Assembly (NCBI GenBank): GCA_002329565.1
Contig: DCTM01000046.1
Location: 1-15,425, forward strand
DNA: 15,425 nt
Source: Firmicutes bacterium UBA1440
GTDB lineage: Bacteria; Bacillota; Clostridia; Peptostreptococcales; Anaerovoracaceae
Reading direction: 5' to 3'
The notes beneath the pieces are model-generated. The model had not been told where the DNA came from. It did not search any database and was given only the letters and a program-made list of their open reading frames with translations. The translations under genes and the position numbers were made by a program. This document shows positions 1 through 7,372 of this stretch, piece by piece (the stretch's first letter is position 1; every line of letters starts with the position of its first letter).

Positions 1-944
1 TAATTTTTCTTCATCGCCGCTATATAGGCTTTCTTTCGTACGATTATACCGGCCTGAGGCCCCCCAAGCAGCTTGTCTCCGCTGAAGCATACGAGATCCG
101 CACCCTGTCTGATGCATTGCTCTGCAGTCGCCTCATCTGTGATGCCGTAAGATGAGAGATCTGCCATCAAGCCGCTTCCCAAATCGTAAATGCAAGGAAT
201 TTCATGCTTGTGCGCAATTTCCGCCAGCTCTTTCATGCCCACAGATTCCGTGAAGCCGATAATTTTGTAATTGCTGGTATGCACCTTTAGCAGAGCACCT
301 GTATTCTCCGTAATCGCTTTTTCGTAATCCGAGGTGTGAGTCTTGTTTGTCGTTCCCACCTCAATGAGCCGGCACCCGCCGGCAGCCATAATCTCGGGAA
401 CACGGAACGCCCCCCCGATTTCCACCAATTCACCTCGAGAAACTATAACCTCGCTGCCCTTTGCGATCGTATCCAATACGAGGTATACCGCCGCCGCGTT
501 GTTGTTCACAACCAAAGCGGCTTCCGCTCCTGTCAGCTTTATCAGCAAATCCTCCACATGTTGATAACGTGAGCCTCGACTGCCGTCTTCCAAATCGTAT
601 TCCAAATTCGAGTAACGACAGCCCACAGCCGTGAGCAATTCCACGCATTCTTTTGCCAATCGTGCTCTCCCCAAATTGGTATGGAGTATTACCCCGGTCG
701 CATTGACAACGCCGCGCAGATGCGTTCGCGCTTTGCGTGCGAGCTGCATGCGAATGCTCTTAAGCAATTCTTCACGGTCGCAGCCGTCGGCTTCTCCCGC
801 CAGCAGGCTTGCCCTGAAGCGGTCCAATTCCTCTTGTATCACCGATTTTACAAGGTTGTGCGGTTGATCGTTCCCTTCGCTCTCAATGATGCGCAGGAGG
901 TCATCCGTCTTTGGCAATGTGCGTAAACGCTCTTGAATGGTCAT
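1..944 (-). CDS. selA: L-seryl-tRNA(Sec) selenium transferase SelA (partial, C-terminus beyond left edge)
   Basis: SelA is the PLP-dependent enzyme that converts Ser-tRNA(Sec) to Sec-tRNA(Sec) using selenophosphate. An open frame from the ATG at 944 gives 314 codons without a stop before the window ends. An N-terminal helical domain (about 1-75) is followed by the family blocks NATGVILHTNLGRA (81-94), GSRGSRYQHVEDLL (121-134), VVNNNAAAV (145-153) and the PLP-lysine motif FSGDKLLGGPQAG, with Lys291 close to the position of E. coli Lys295. Relative to a usual length near 460 residues, about 150 C-terminal residues are missing because of the window edge, not a mutation. The start is set by an AAAAGGAGAT ribosome binding site about 7 nt upstream. 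It lies last among the visible sel genes, behind trxB and a terminator-like hairpin. Confidence 0.95.
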   Translation of the reverse strand, partial: MTIQERLRTLPKTDDLLRIIESEGNDQPHNLVKSVIQEELDRFRASLLAGEADGCDREELLKSIRMQLARKARTHLRGVVNATGVILHTNLGRARLAKECVELLTAVGCRYSNLEYDLEDGSRGSRYQHVEDLLIKLTGAEAALVVNNNAAAVYLVLDTIAKGSEVIVSRGELVEIGGAFRVPEIMAAGGCRLIEVGTTNKTHTSDYEKAITENTGALLKVHTSNYKIIGFTESVGMKELAEIAHKHEIPCIYDLGSGLMADLSSYGITDEATAEQCIRQGADLVCFSGDKLLGGPQAGIIVRKKAYIAAMKKN

Positions 945-964
945 AGAGATCTCCTTTTTACTTT

Positions 965-990
965 AAGAAAAGAGGCCCGAAGGCCCCTCC
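965..990 (-). terminator. Terminator-like hairpin with UUCG tetraloop between trxB and selA
   Basis: On the minus strand, GGAGGGGCC-TTCG-GGCCTCTTT can form a 9-bp stem (three G-U pairs) closed by the very stable C(UUCG)G tetraloop, with the U-rich run TTTTCTT at its 3' side. It lies 15 nt after the trxB stop and ends about 20 nt before the selA start. It could end most selC-selD-selB-trxB transcripts or act as an attenuator that lowers selA expression. The structure is read from sequence; function is inferred. Confidence 0.6.
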
Positions 991-1005
991 CGATACCTGT
1001 ACGGC

Positions 1006-1935
1006 TTAGTGTTCCAGATATTTTTCCGCCATCAGCGCAGCAATTGCGCCGTCTGCGGCAGCTGTTACAACCTGACGCACATCCTTTACACGAATATCCC
1101 CTACAGCAAATACGCCGGGTACATTTGTCTCCATCTTTTCATTTGTCGGGATGTATCCGTTTTCGAGTTCAACCGCACCCTCGAACATGCCGGACTGCGG
1201 CAGGAAACCGATGAATCCGAAGATTCCGAATGTGCCGTCTTCTTCCGGAGCGTCAATTCTCGTCTCTTCACCCGTCTTAACGTTCTTGACGACCATGTAC
1301 TCAACCATGCCGTCACCGCCGATTTCTGTGACAACGCTGTCCCACATGAAATTCATCTTCGGGTTTTTGAACGCCTTTTCCCGGATGGATTTCGCCGCTC
1401 TCAATTCGTCACGACGATGGATTACCGTTACCTTGCGGCCGAACTTTGTCAGATACATAGCTTCCTCAACGGCTGTATCGCCGCCGCCGACAACATAGAT
1501 GTCCATATCTTCAAAGAAGTTTCCGTCACAAGTAGCGCAGTAGGAAACACCCTTACCGATGAGTTCTTTTTCGCCGGGGCAGCCGATCGGACGCGGAAAT
1601 GCACCCGTAGCTATGATGACTGCACGCGCATGATATTCACCGTTCTTCCCATAAAGAACCTTCGTATCTCCGGTGAAATCAACCTTTTCAATGTTGTCTT
1701 TAACACGTTCCACGCCGAATTTTTCGACCTGCTTTGTCATTCTTGCAATCAGGGAGCTTCCGGACTCCTCATCGAGACAACCCGGATAGTTCTCGATTTC
1801 CGAAGTGATAACGATCTGCCCGCCGTCCTTCTCCTTCTCGATCAACAGAGTGTTCAAGCGCGAGCGACCTGCGTAGAGACCTGCAGCGAGCCCTCCCGGG
1901 CCGGCACCGATAATAATCACATCATATACTTGCAT
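1006..1935 (-). CDS. trxB: Thioredoxin-disulfide reductase (TrxB)
   Basis: This 309-residue protein has the low-molecular-weight thioredoxin reductase layout. The FAD-binding motif is IIIGAGPGGLAAGLYAGR (7-24), the redox-active motif CATC is at 133-136, the NADPH-binding motif is GGGDTAVEEA (150-159) with HRRDELRA (173-180), and the C-terminal FAD contact is FAVGDIR (276-282). These features support NADPH-dependent reduction of thioredoxin or a similar dithiol carrier in the cytoplasm. The start ATG follows AGAGGTAAAGGAT. It is 44 nt behind selB and ahead of selA in the same orientation, with no thioredoxin gene beside it. I infer that it supplies reducing power for selenium handling, but it may simply be the cell's housekeeping reductase caught in the operon. 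The active-site residues are Cys, not Sec. Confidence 0.95.
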   Translation of the reverse strand: MQVYDVIIIGAGPGGLAAGLYAGRSRLNTLLIEKEKDGGQIVITSEIENYPGCLDEESGSSLIARMTKQVEKFGVERVKDNIEKVDFTGDTKVLYGKNGEYHARAVIIATGAFPRPIGCPGEKELIGKGVSYCATCDGNFFEDMDIYVVGGGDTAVEEAMYLTKFGRKVTVIHRRDELRAAKSIREKAFKNPKMNFMWDSVVTEIGGDGMVEYMVVKNVKTGEETRIDAPEEDGTFGIFGFIGFLPQSGMFEGAVELENGYIPTNEKMETNVPGVFAVGDIRVKDVRQVVTAAADGAIAALMAEKYLEH

Positions 1936-1979
1936 ATCCTTTACCTCTACTTTCCTTTTTTACCATATTTTAATTTTCA

Positions 1980-3860
1980 TTAAAATCCTGTTAAAATCCG
2001 CTCTTCCCCTTGACGGCTTGTAAATCCGTCGCTGTCCATTTTTTCCAAAAGCAAGAGCGCATACTTTCTGCTGGTTTCCAGACTGTCGCGGAAGTCGGAG
2101 AGCCGAATGGCTCCTTCCGTATGCGCCAATCGTACGGCAGTTTCCTTGGCCTGTTCGTACAGTGCCTTAGGCAGGATAATTTGTCCTTCCAGGAGTATAA
2201 ATTCGGTCTGCAGCAAAGCTTCCAGTACCATCCGGCGGTCTTTGTCTTTCTCGTTGATCATCAAGTCTCCGGCAGTCAGCAACGAGTAGCCCGATTTTTG
2301 TACCGAATCCAGCATTTCTTCTTTGATTTTGCCCAATTTTGCGGAAAATACAGGTGCAAATCCGGCTTTGTATATCACAGATCCGCTCTGAGAAATTTCA
2401 TGTGTATTCTGCATCCACTCCTGCAGCCATTCAAACTCACGCGTCCGCCCCGTAAAATCGAGTTTTCCCTGCAGTTCGGCTTTGGGAATGCCCACCCTTA
2501 GAGGATATTCCGCGTGATAAGAATCCAGAATTCTTAAAGTGCGCTCAAGCAAACCGCGCAGTGTATCGATATGTGCAATCCTATTTTGGAAAAGTAATAC
2601 TCTCCCTCTCTCAGAGAGAGATGTGTATAATGCTTCTGCATCCTCGACGTTGGCTGCCATTGCAACAGCATCTTTTTCACCGAACAGATGCTCCTTTGCA
2701 AAGGCTTCCAATATCTGTTCCTGAGTCCCCTTATCTTTGATTTTCAAAATTTCAAGTACTTGCTCGGTCGTATATTTAAAGCGATTCCCGGTCGAATCCA
2801 CAATCCGGCCGCCGCCTACGGTCTGTACAGGCGTTAAGCTGCGCAGAACAAAACGGTCTCCTTTGCGCGCAATTACAGGCACATCGGCCAGCAGTCGCAC
2901 ATAACATTTTTCTCCGGGACAGATCGCCTTGCGATCGAGAGGCACCACCTTAACGACAACTTCAGCCGAACCCAGATACAGCTTCAACTTGTCCATCTTT
3001 TTGATGACTTGCTCTGTATCGTCTGCTGCGGAAAAAAAGGCTTCCGGCGAATGAGTGGCGTGCAAGGAACCGCGCGTGGCAACGACACTGCCGCGATGAA
3101 TCTGAGACACCGATACGCCGGACAAATTCAGCGCTGTACGCTGTCCCGCTCCCGCGACGGGCACCTCTTCCTCGTGTATCTGGATTCCTCTGACTTTGAC
3201 CGGAATTTCCTGAGGGTAGATCTCCAGCTCGTCGTTCAATCTGACAGAGCCTTCAATCAGAGTACCTGTCACGACTGTTCCAAATCCTTTGACGGTAAAC
3301 ACTCTGTCAATAGGTAACCGCGCCGGCCGCGCAGCCGTTGTCTTGTGTACTTGCTGCGCCATACTGTCCAATACTTCCAGCAGCTCGGGAATACCCCGTC
3401 CGGTAATCGCGTCGGTCTCAACAATAGGCGCATCCTTCAAAAACGTGGTCGCCAGATAGTCTTTCGTGTCCTCCAGGACCAGCTCGCGAAACTCATCGTC
3501 AATCGTATCGACCTTGGTCATTACCACGATAGCTTTTTCGATCCCCAGATAACCCAATATATTGATATGCTCGCGTGTCTGCGGCATAACTCCCTCGCTT
3601 GCGGCGATGACAATCATCGCGATATCGATACCGCTCGCACCTGCTAACATATTCTTAACGAAACGCTCATGTCCCGGCACATCGACAAAGCCTGCGGTCT
3701 TGCCGCAGGCGAGTTTGCAGTATGCGAAACCCAGGTTGATGGTAATACCGCGCCGTTTTTCTTCTTCGAGCGTGTCCGTATCAAATCCCGTCAACGCTTT
3801 AACCAGCGTCGTCTTGCCGTGATCGATGTGTCCTGCCGTTCCTATTACAATACTGTCCAT
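1980..3860 (-). CDS. selB: Selenocysteine-specific elongation factor SelB
   Basis: SelB carries GTP and Sec-tRNA(Sec) to ribosomes paused at an in-frame UGA followed by a SECIS hairpin. The 626-residue product begins MDSIVIGTAGHIDHGKTTL, with the P-loop at 10-18, DVPGHERF at 60-67 and the guanine-specificity motif TKVD at 115-118. An EF-Tu-like three-domain body of roughly 345 residues is followed by a long C-terminal region matching the SelB winged-helix array that binds SECIS RNA. Length agrees with family members (about 610-640). The frame also allows a GTG start at 3866, but ATG 3860 is better placed behind GAGGTG, which begins within the selD stop region (TTGAGGTG), suggesting translational coupling to selD. 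Confidence 0.97.
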   Translation of the reverse strand: MDSIVIGTAGHIDHGKTTLVKALTGFDTDTLEEEKRRGITINLGFAYCKLACGKTAGFVDVPGHERFVKNMLAGASGIDIAMIVIAASEGVMPQTREHINILGYLGIEKAIVVMTKVDTIDDEFRELVLEDTKDYLATTFLKDAPIVETDAITGRGIPELLEVLDSMAQQVHKTTAARPARLPIDRVFTVKGFGTVVTGTLIEGSVRLNDELEIYPQEIPVKVRGIQIHEEEVPVAGAGQRTALNLSGVSVSQIHRGSVVATRGSLHATHSPEAFFSAADDTEQVIKKMDKLKLYLGSAEVVVKVVPLDRKAICPGEKCYVRLLADVPVIARKGDRFVLRSLTPVQTVGGGRIVDSTGNRFKYTTEQVLEILKIKDKGTQEQILEAFAKEHLFGEKDAVAMAANVEDAEALYTSLSERGRVLLFQNRIAHIDTLRGLLERTLRILDSYHAEYPLRVGIPKAELQGKLDFTGRTREFEWLQEWMQNTHEISQSGSVIYKAGFAPVFSAKLGKIKEEMLDSVQKSGYSLLTAGDLMINEKDKDRRMVLEALLQTEFILLEGQIILPKALYEQAKETAVRLAHTEGAIRLSDFRDSLETSRKYALLLLEKMDSDGFTSRQGEERILTGF

Positions 3861-3867
3861 ACACACC

Positions 3868-4899
3868 TCAACCGTATACGATAATATTATGTTTTTCTCT
3901 CTCTGTGACTTCGCCCACCGTGCAGCAGGGGATGTCCGGGGTGCCCAGTTTAGCCATCAGCGCATCCGCATCATCCGGATGTACGCTTAACAACAAGCCC
4001 CCTGAGGTTTGCGGGTCAAAAAGGATTTCTTGCATAGGCAACGGAACATTGCGAAATTCCACCTTGTTGTGCAGGAATGTGCGGTTGTTCTGTCCGCCGC
4101 CGGTAAGCAGGAATTCCGATGCCAATCTCCATGCCTCAGGTATATATAAGACGTTCGCGCTGTCCACTCGAATCGAATAGCTGTCGTTGACCATTTCGTT
4201 CAGGTGTCCCAGGAAACCGAACCCTGTCACATCCGTACAGCTGTGAATACGATATTGTGCAGCGATTTCAAATGCATATTTGTTCAAGGTCTGCATTCCT
4301 TTGATGGCTTGTTCGTAGCTCTCTTGAGATGCTTCCCCGGCCTTGTAGGATGCCGTCACCATGCCCACGCCAAGCGGCTTTGTAAGGATGATACGATCAC
4401 CGATTTGACAATCATTGTTGCGCATGATGCGATCCGGATGCACCGTCCCCGTAACCGAGAGCCCGTATTTCGGCTCCTTATCGTTGATAGAGTGGCCGCC
4501 GCAGAGGACACCGCCCGCCTCTTTGACTTTCTCTGCTCCGCCGCGGAGAATTTCGGCAAGGACAGCCGGATCTTCATCCTGCGGGAAGCAAACTATGTTC
4601 AGCGCTGTCTTGACCTCTCCTCCCATCGCATAGATATCGCTCAAAGCATTGGTGGCTGCAATCTTTCCGAAAAGATACGGATCGTTTACCATCGGCGGAA
4701 AAAAATCCAGTGTCTGAATGATGGCGATGTCGTCGCTGAGGCGATAGACCGCTCCGTCATCCGACGTATCAAAACCAACGAGCAGATTGGGATCGTTGAA
4801 TTTCGGAATATTTGAAACAGCGTCTTTGAGAAGTCCGGGAGGCAACTTTGCGATGCAGCCCCCGCATGACGTAAACTTGTTCAACTTCCTAATATCCAT
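3868..4899 (-). CDS. selD: Selenide, water dikinase (selenophosphate synthetase) SelD, Cys form
   Basis: SelD makes selenophosphate from selenide and ATP, the selenium donor for SelA. The 343-residue protein starts MDIRKLNKFTSCGGCIAKLP. Cys15 and Lys18 appear to align with E. coli catalytic Cys17 and Lys20, and Cys12 is an extra nearby Cys, so this is the cysteine form and not a selenoprotein. Further AIR-synthase-type motifs are FDTSDDGA (43-50), ATNALSDIYAMGG (82-94), GGHSI (134-138), TDVTGFGFLGHL (222-233) and FDPQTSGGLL (294-303). The start at 4899 is set by AGAAGGGGG upstream. A longer in-frame extension to 5055 is rejected because it reads through the selenocysteine tRNA. Its TGA stop overlaps the selB ribosome binding site. 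Confidence 0.97.
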   Translation of the reverse strand: MDIRKLNKFTSCGGCIAKLPPGLLKDAVSNIPKFNDPNLLVGFDTSDDGAVYRLSDDIAIIQTLDFFPPMVNDPYLFGKIAATNALSDIYAMGGEVKTALNIVCFPQDEDPAVLAEILRGGAEKVKEAGGVLCGGHSINDKEPKYGLSVTGTVHPDRIMRNNDCQIGDRIILTKPLGVGMVTASYKAGEASQESYEQAIKGMQTLNKYAFEIAAQYRIHSCTDVTGFGFLGHLNEMVNDSYSIRVDSANVLYIPEAWRLASEFLLTGGGQNNRTFLHNKVEFRNVPLPMQEILFDPQTSGGLLLSVHPDDADALMAKLGTPDIPCCTVGEVTEREKHNIIVYG

Positions 4900-4936
4900 A
4901 TACAACCCCCTTCTGCTCGTTGCAAGGTTATTCTTA

Positions 4937-5029
4937 TGGCGGAAGTATATGGGAATCGAACCCACCCACGACGATTTGCCGCAACACGGTTTTGAAGACC
5001 GGTAGGCACACCAGCGCCTCTCTACTTCC
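4937..5029 (-). tRNA. selC: Selenocysteine tRNA, anticodon UCA
   Basis: The minus strand folds as a 93-nt bacterial tRNA(Sec) with encoded CCA. The acceptor is GGAAGTAG against ATACTTCC, with discriminator G. The D arm has 6 bp (AGGCGC/GTGCCT) and a 4-nt loop TGGT, a hallmark of tRNA(Sec). The anticodon loop CTTCAAA carries TCA, which reads UGA. There is a long variable arm (GCGGC/GTCGT) and a T arm GTGGG-TTCGATT-CCCAT with a G-U first pair as in E. coli. Two pairs are off: the eighth acceptor position is G against A, and the outermost anticodon-stem pair is C against U. The selD start is 37 nt downstream, so selC and selD probably share a transcript. Confidence 0.96.
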
Positions 5030-5050
5030 ATTTTTTTAATCTTTTCGCAC

Positions 5051-5146
5051 GACAATCATTTTGTCTTGTTTGCCGATTGTCGACAATTTTTACTATTGCC
5101 AGTATATTGCTCCGTTTCGTTATTGTCAAGTACTTTTCTGACAATA
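5051..5146. promoter_or_regulatory. Repeated ATTGTC/GACAAT motifs around the selC promoter (possible operator)
   Basis: The hexamer ATTGTC or its complement GACAAT occurs at 5051-5056, 5076-5081, 5082-5087, 5122-5127 and 5140-5145. Two form the perfect 12-bp palindrome ATTGTCGACAAT (5076-5087), just downstream of the predicted transcription start. Two more form an 8-bp inverted repeat, TATTGTCA (5121-5128) and TGACAATA (5139-5146), overlapping the -35 box. One copy is partly explained by the -35 hexamer itself. The arrangement resembles a multi-site operator, but no binding protein is identified. Confidence 0.45.
5101..5129 (-). promoter_or_regulatory. Promoter for selC-selD-selB-trxB(-selA)
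   Basis: On the minus strand TTGACA (5129-5124) is followed after exactly 17 bp by TATACT (5106-5101), close to the housekeeping sigma consensus. Transcription would start near 5094, giving a leader of about 65 nt before the tRNA. No other comparably good promoter was seen upstream of the sel genes. Confidence 0.8.
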
Positions 5147-5177
5147 TAATGCTCATTTTTTTGTTAGATAAACACAT

Positions 5178-5214
5178 AAAAATATGCCTTGCCTTTTGTA
5201 AGCTCTCAGCAAAG
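5178..5214 (-). terminator. Weak terminator candidate after the DUF3343 gene
   Basis: On the minus strand CTTTGC and GCAAGG can pair (6 bp, one G-U) around a long loop, followed by CATATTTTTATG. The stem is short and the loop large, so this is only a candidate end for the yedF to DUF3343 transcript. A second small hairpin, CGGCA-TATC-TGCCG (5236-5249), lies between it and the gene but has no U-run on this strand. Together with the selC promoter, these account for the 231-bp gap between DUF3343 and selC. Confidence 0.25.
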
Positions 5215-5260
5215 AATTATAAATTTTGTTGTTTCGGCAGATATGCCGTTTACTTGTCTG

Positions 5261-5497
5261 TCAATACAACATAACATTCTTTTTCTCTTGGTAAACGATT
5301 TTATTTTCTGTCATCACCTTCAGCACTGCAGCCTCATCATTGGGATCCGCGCCCCACGCAAGTCCGCAACCCGCGCTGATTTCTCGCGGAACCGGAATCA
5401 GCCGTCCCAACGCGGGGTCGCAGACGGCTTCCATATGCATTGCCTCTGTGGTTGTATGAAATGTAATCACTAATTTTGCTTGCTTCTTTCTTTCCAT
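5261..5497 (-). CDS. DUF3343 protein (putative Se/S carrier-like)
   Basis: This small 78-residue protein has the DUF3343 pattern: an N-terminal beta strand KLVITFHTTTEAM (8-20), Cys26 in the helix after it, the segment LIPVPREISAGCGLAW (33-48) with Cys44, and a short C-terminal helix and strand. Members of this family are annotated as putative Se/S carrier-like proteins because they recur near selenium genes; their chemistry is not settled as far as I know. There is no signal peptide or membrane segment, so it should act in the cytoplasm. The start follows GGAGAAGAGGG. It lies 56 nt after the desulfurase-like gene. The two cysteines could accept selenium or sulfur from that enzyme, which is inference. 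It ends at TGA; a Sec reading of that codon was considered and rejected. Confidence 0.85.
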   Translation of the reverse strand: MERKKQAKLVITFHTTTEAMHMEAVCDPALGRLIPVPREISAGCGLAWGADPNDEAAVLKVMTENKIVYQEKKNVMLY

Positions 5498-5553
5498 ACC
5501 CTCTTCTCCGCACGCATCCGTTTACATGCAGTGCGCACACCTTTCCGCCTCCG

Positions 5554-6690
5554 TTAATGCAATTCGGCAGCAATCTCGGCAATGGCCCGCAAAGCGATAC
5601 GTACTTCCTCCTGAGTGTTAAACGAAGAAAAACTAAAACGCACCGAGCCTTGTTCCTTAGTTCCCAGACCTATATGTGCCAGCGGAACGCAATGTGCACC
5701 GGTACGTACACAGATGCCGTAATCATCAGCCAAGTGCGCGCCGACTTCTGCTGAATCCACGGTTCCGATATTCAGCGTGACGATAGGCGCATGAGAAACG
5801 TTAGGATCGCCGTATATGCGTACTCCCGGAATCTCCGCAATACCGCTGCGGAACAGCTCCGCCAACGCGCATTCTTTTTCACGAATAGTATCCACGCCCT
5901 GCTCCAATATATATTCTACACCGGCCAACAGGCCTGCAATGCCGTGAGCATTCGCTGTACCGGCTTCGAGCCTGTCCGGAATTTCGCTCGGATGAGTTTC
6001 GGAAAAGCTGTGAATACCGCTGCCGCCAACCTTCAGAGGCTTGATTGACAATCCTTCGCGCACACAAAATCCTCCTGTGCCCTGCGGTCCCATCAACCCC
6101 TTGTGTCCGGTAAAACAGAGTACATCTATTCCCAAAGCGTCAGCATCGATCGGGAAAACTCCTGCCGTCTGCGAGGCATCCGTGATCATAAGCAATCCGT
6201 TTTTTTTGCAAAAATCCGAAACAAATGAAAGATCTATGACCGTACCGATGAGGTTGGACGCATGAGTGCAGACGACCGCCTTTGTGTTCGGTTGCAGCAC
6301 TCCGGCAAAATCATCGTAATTTAAGTTGCCGTTTGCATCGATTCCGATAATCGATAAGCCCATTCCCCTGTCACGCAAACGATAAAGCGGACGCAACACA
6401 GAATTGTGGTCCAAAGCCGTCGTAATGACGTGATCCGCAGGCGTCAGCAGTCCCGATATGGCTATATTGAGACTTTCCGTCGCGTTGGAAGTGAACACCG
6501 TTCGCTCCGGTGCGGAGCCAAGCAGTTTTGCGACAGCCATTCGCGCTTTGAAGATTGTCCGTCCGGCTGCAAGAGCAGCCGGGTGTCCCCCTCTGCCCGG
6601 ACCGCCGAATGTATTTAAAGCTTGCAGGATAGCTTCTCCCACCGCGGGCGGTTTTGGCAAGCTCGTGGCCGCATTGTCAAAATAAATCAT
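5554..6690 (-). CDS. Class V aminotransferase family, cysteine desulfurase/selenocysteine lyase-like enzyme
   Basis: This 378-residue PLP enzyme starts MIYFDNAATSLPKPP, typical of the cysteine desulfurase family. Visible catalytic features are His95 (ALDHNSVLRP), the cofactor contacts Asp171 and Gln174 (DASQTAG), Lys197 in CFTGHKGLMGPQG as the Schiff-base lysine, and Cys334 in VRTGAHCVPLAH as the nucleophilic Cys loop. The protein should therefore take sulfur from cysteine, or selenium from selenocysteine, onto Cys334. Sitting 12 nt behind yedF and ahead of DUF3343 next to the sel genes, it most likely mobilises selenium for SelD, but substrate choice cannot be read from sequence. It looks like the clostridial subfamily found near YedF and not IscS/NifS proper; no iscU-type scaffold is nearby. 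The start follows AGGAGAAAAAT. Confidence 0.9.
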   Translation of the reverse strand: MIYFDNAATSLPKPPAVGEAILQALNTFGGPGRGGHPAALAAGRTIFKARMAVAKLLGSAPERTVFTSNATESLNIAISGLLTPADHVITTALDHNSVLRPLYRLRDRGMGLSIIGIDANGNLNYDDFAGVLQPNTKAVVCTHASNLIGTVIDLSFVSDFCKKNGLLMITDASQTAGVFPIDADALGIDVLCFTGHKGLMGPQGTGGFCVREGLSIKPLKVGGSGIHSFSETHPSEIPDRLEAGTANAHGIAGLLAGVEYILEQGVDTIREKECALAELFRSGIAEIPGVRIYGDPNVSHAPIVTLNIGTVDSAEVGAHLADDYGICVRTGAHCVPLAHIGLGTKEQGSVRFSFSSFNTQEEVRIALRAIAEIAAELH

Positions 6691-6702
6691 ATTTTTCTCC
6701 TG

Positions 6703-7350
6703 TTACGGACGCAGAATACGTCCCGCATTGCACATCTCTTCCACAATGCTGTACATATTTGTAACCTGCCCTACAGACAATTTGTCTTCGATACCGAAAT
6801 ATTTCATGCAAGCACCGCATGTCATGATTGTAACTCCGGCCTGCTCCAGCTTCTGTAAATCAGCGAGCGTTTCAGCGCCGGCTGTGGACAACTTCGCTCC
6901 TGTATTGTAGAGCATGATGAGATCGGGCAGCTCGTCAAGCTGTGTCAATGCAAAGACAAAGTTCTTCATCAAAGTACGTCCGAGCGCATCCTCTCCTGAG
7001 CCCATCATGTCGGATGACAAGATTACAACAGTCTTTCCGGCATTTGTCATGCGCATTTCAGCGGCAGCAGCCATTCTGTCGGCTTCTCCCGCATTCGGTT
7101 CCGAGACCGGAGCGGAGACATCCTTCTGCTCTTCACCGCCTTCCTTGCGCAATACAATATGAAAAACGCCTTCTTCTTTGGAAACATCGACTCCATAACC
7201 GAGAGAGACGGCAAAGCGACTGACGTTTTGGACCGCTCCGTCATTATCCACCAATACCTCAAGCGGCTCGTCGCCGTTTTCGGCCAGGGCTCGTTTTGTC
7301 ATGATTACAGGGACCGGACATGCCTCCCCGACTCCGTTGACTTGTCTCAT
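6703..7350 (-). CDS. yedF: Selenium metabolism protein YedF (TusA domain fused to DsrE-like domain)
   Basis: The 215-residue protein has an N-terminal TusA/SirA domain (about 1-68) with the CPxP signature EACPVPVIMTKRAL, in which Cys11 is the likely sulfur- or selenium-carrying residue. A variable linker (about 69-103) leads to a C-terminal DsrE-like domain (about 105-215) starting TVVILSSDMMGSGEDALG and containing MTCGACMKYFG with Cys178 and Cys181. This matches the family annotated as selenium metabolism protein YedF, whose exact reaction is not established to my knowledge. A longer frame to 7416 exists, but the ATG at 7350 has AGAAGGAGGC upstream and begins at the domain edge, so it is preferred. 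It is first in the yedF, desulfurase, DUF3343 operon, consistent with relaying selenium or sulfur between Cys residues. Confidence 0.92.
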   Translation of the reverse strand: MRQVNGVGEACPVPVIMTKRALAENGDEPLEVLVDNDGAVQNVSRFAVSLGYGVDVSKEEGVFHIVLRKEGGEEQKDVSAPVSEPNAGEADRMAAAAEMRMTNAGKTVVILSSDMMGSGEDALGRTLMKNFVFALTQLDELPDLIMLYNTGAKLSTAGAETLADLQKLEQAGVTIMTCGACMKYFGIEDKLSVGQVTNMYSIVEEMCNAGRILRP

Positions 7351-7372
7351 AAATTGCCTCCTTCTATTTATC

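Noticed and set aside
1009..1983. Long plus-strand open frame antisense to trxB (about 324 codons).
   Set aside because: It lies exactly opposite a certain trxB gene, has no family resemblance and no good ribosome binding site; antisense frames of this length arise from codon bias.
4204..4815. Plus-strand open frame of about 203 codons opposite selD.
   Set aside because: It overlaps a certain gene, with no recognisable domain and no ribosome binding site noticed.
4899..4930. Possible hairpin TGCAAC/GTTGTA around the selD ribosome binding site.
   Set aside because: The stem is only 6 bp with a G-U pair and leaves the ribosome binding site in the loop; too weak to call a regulatory element.
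4900..5055. N-terminal extension of SelD by 52 residues.
   Set aside because: The extension is a translation of the selenocysteine tRNA and its flank; the family start at 4899 has its own ribosome binding site.
5200..5263. Possible Sec codon: the DUF3343 gene ends at TGA, with a small hairpin (CGGCA-TATC-TGCCG) about 12 nt downstream and an open frame continuing about 35 codons.
   Set aside because: The 78-residue product is already full length for the family, the hairpin loop lacks the G expected in bacterial SECIS loops, and the continuation has no recognisable protein signature.
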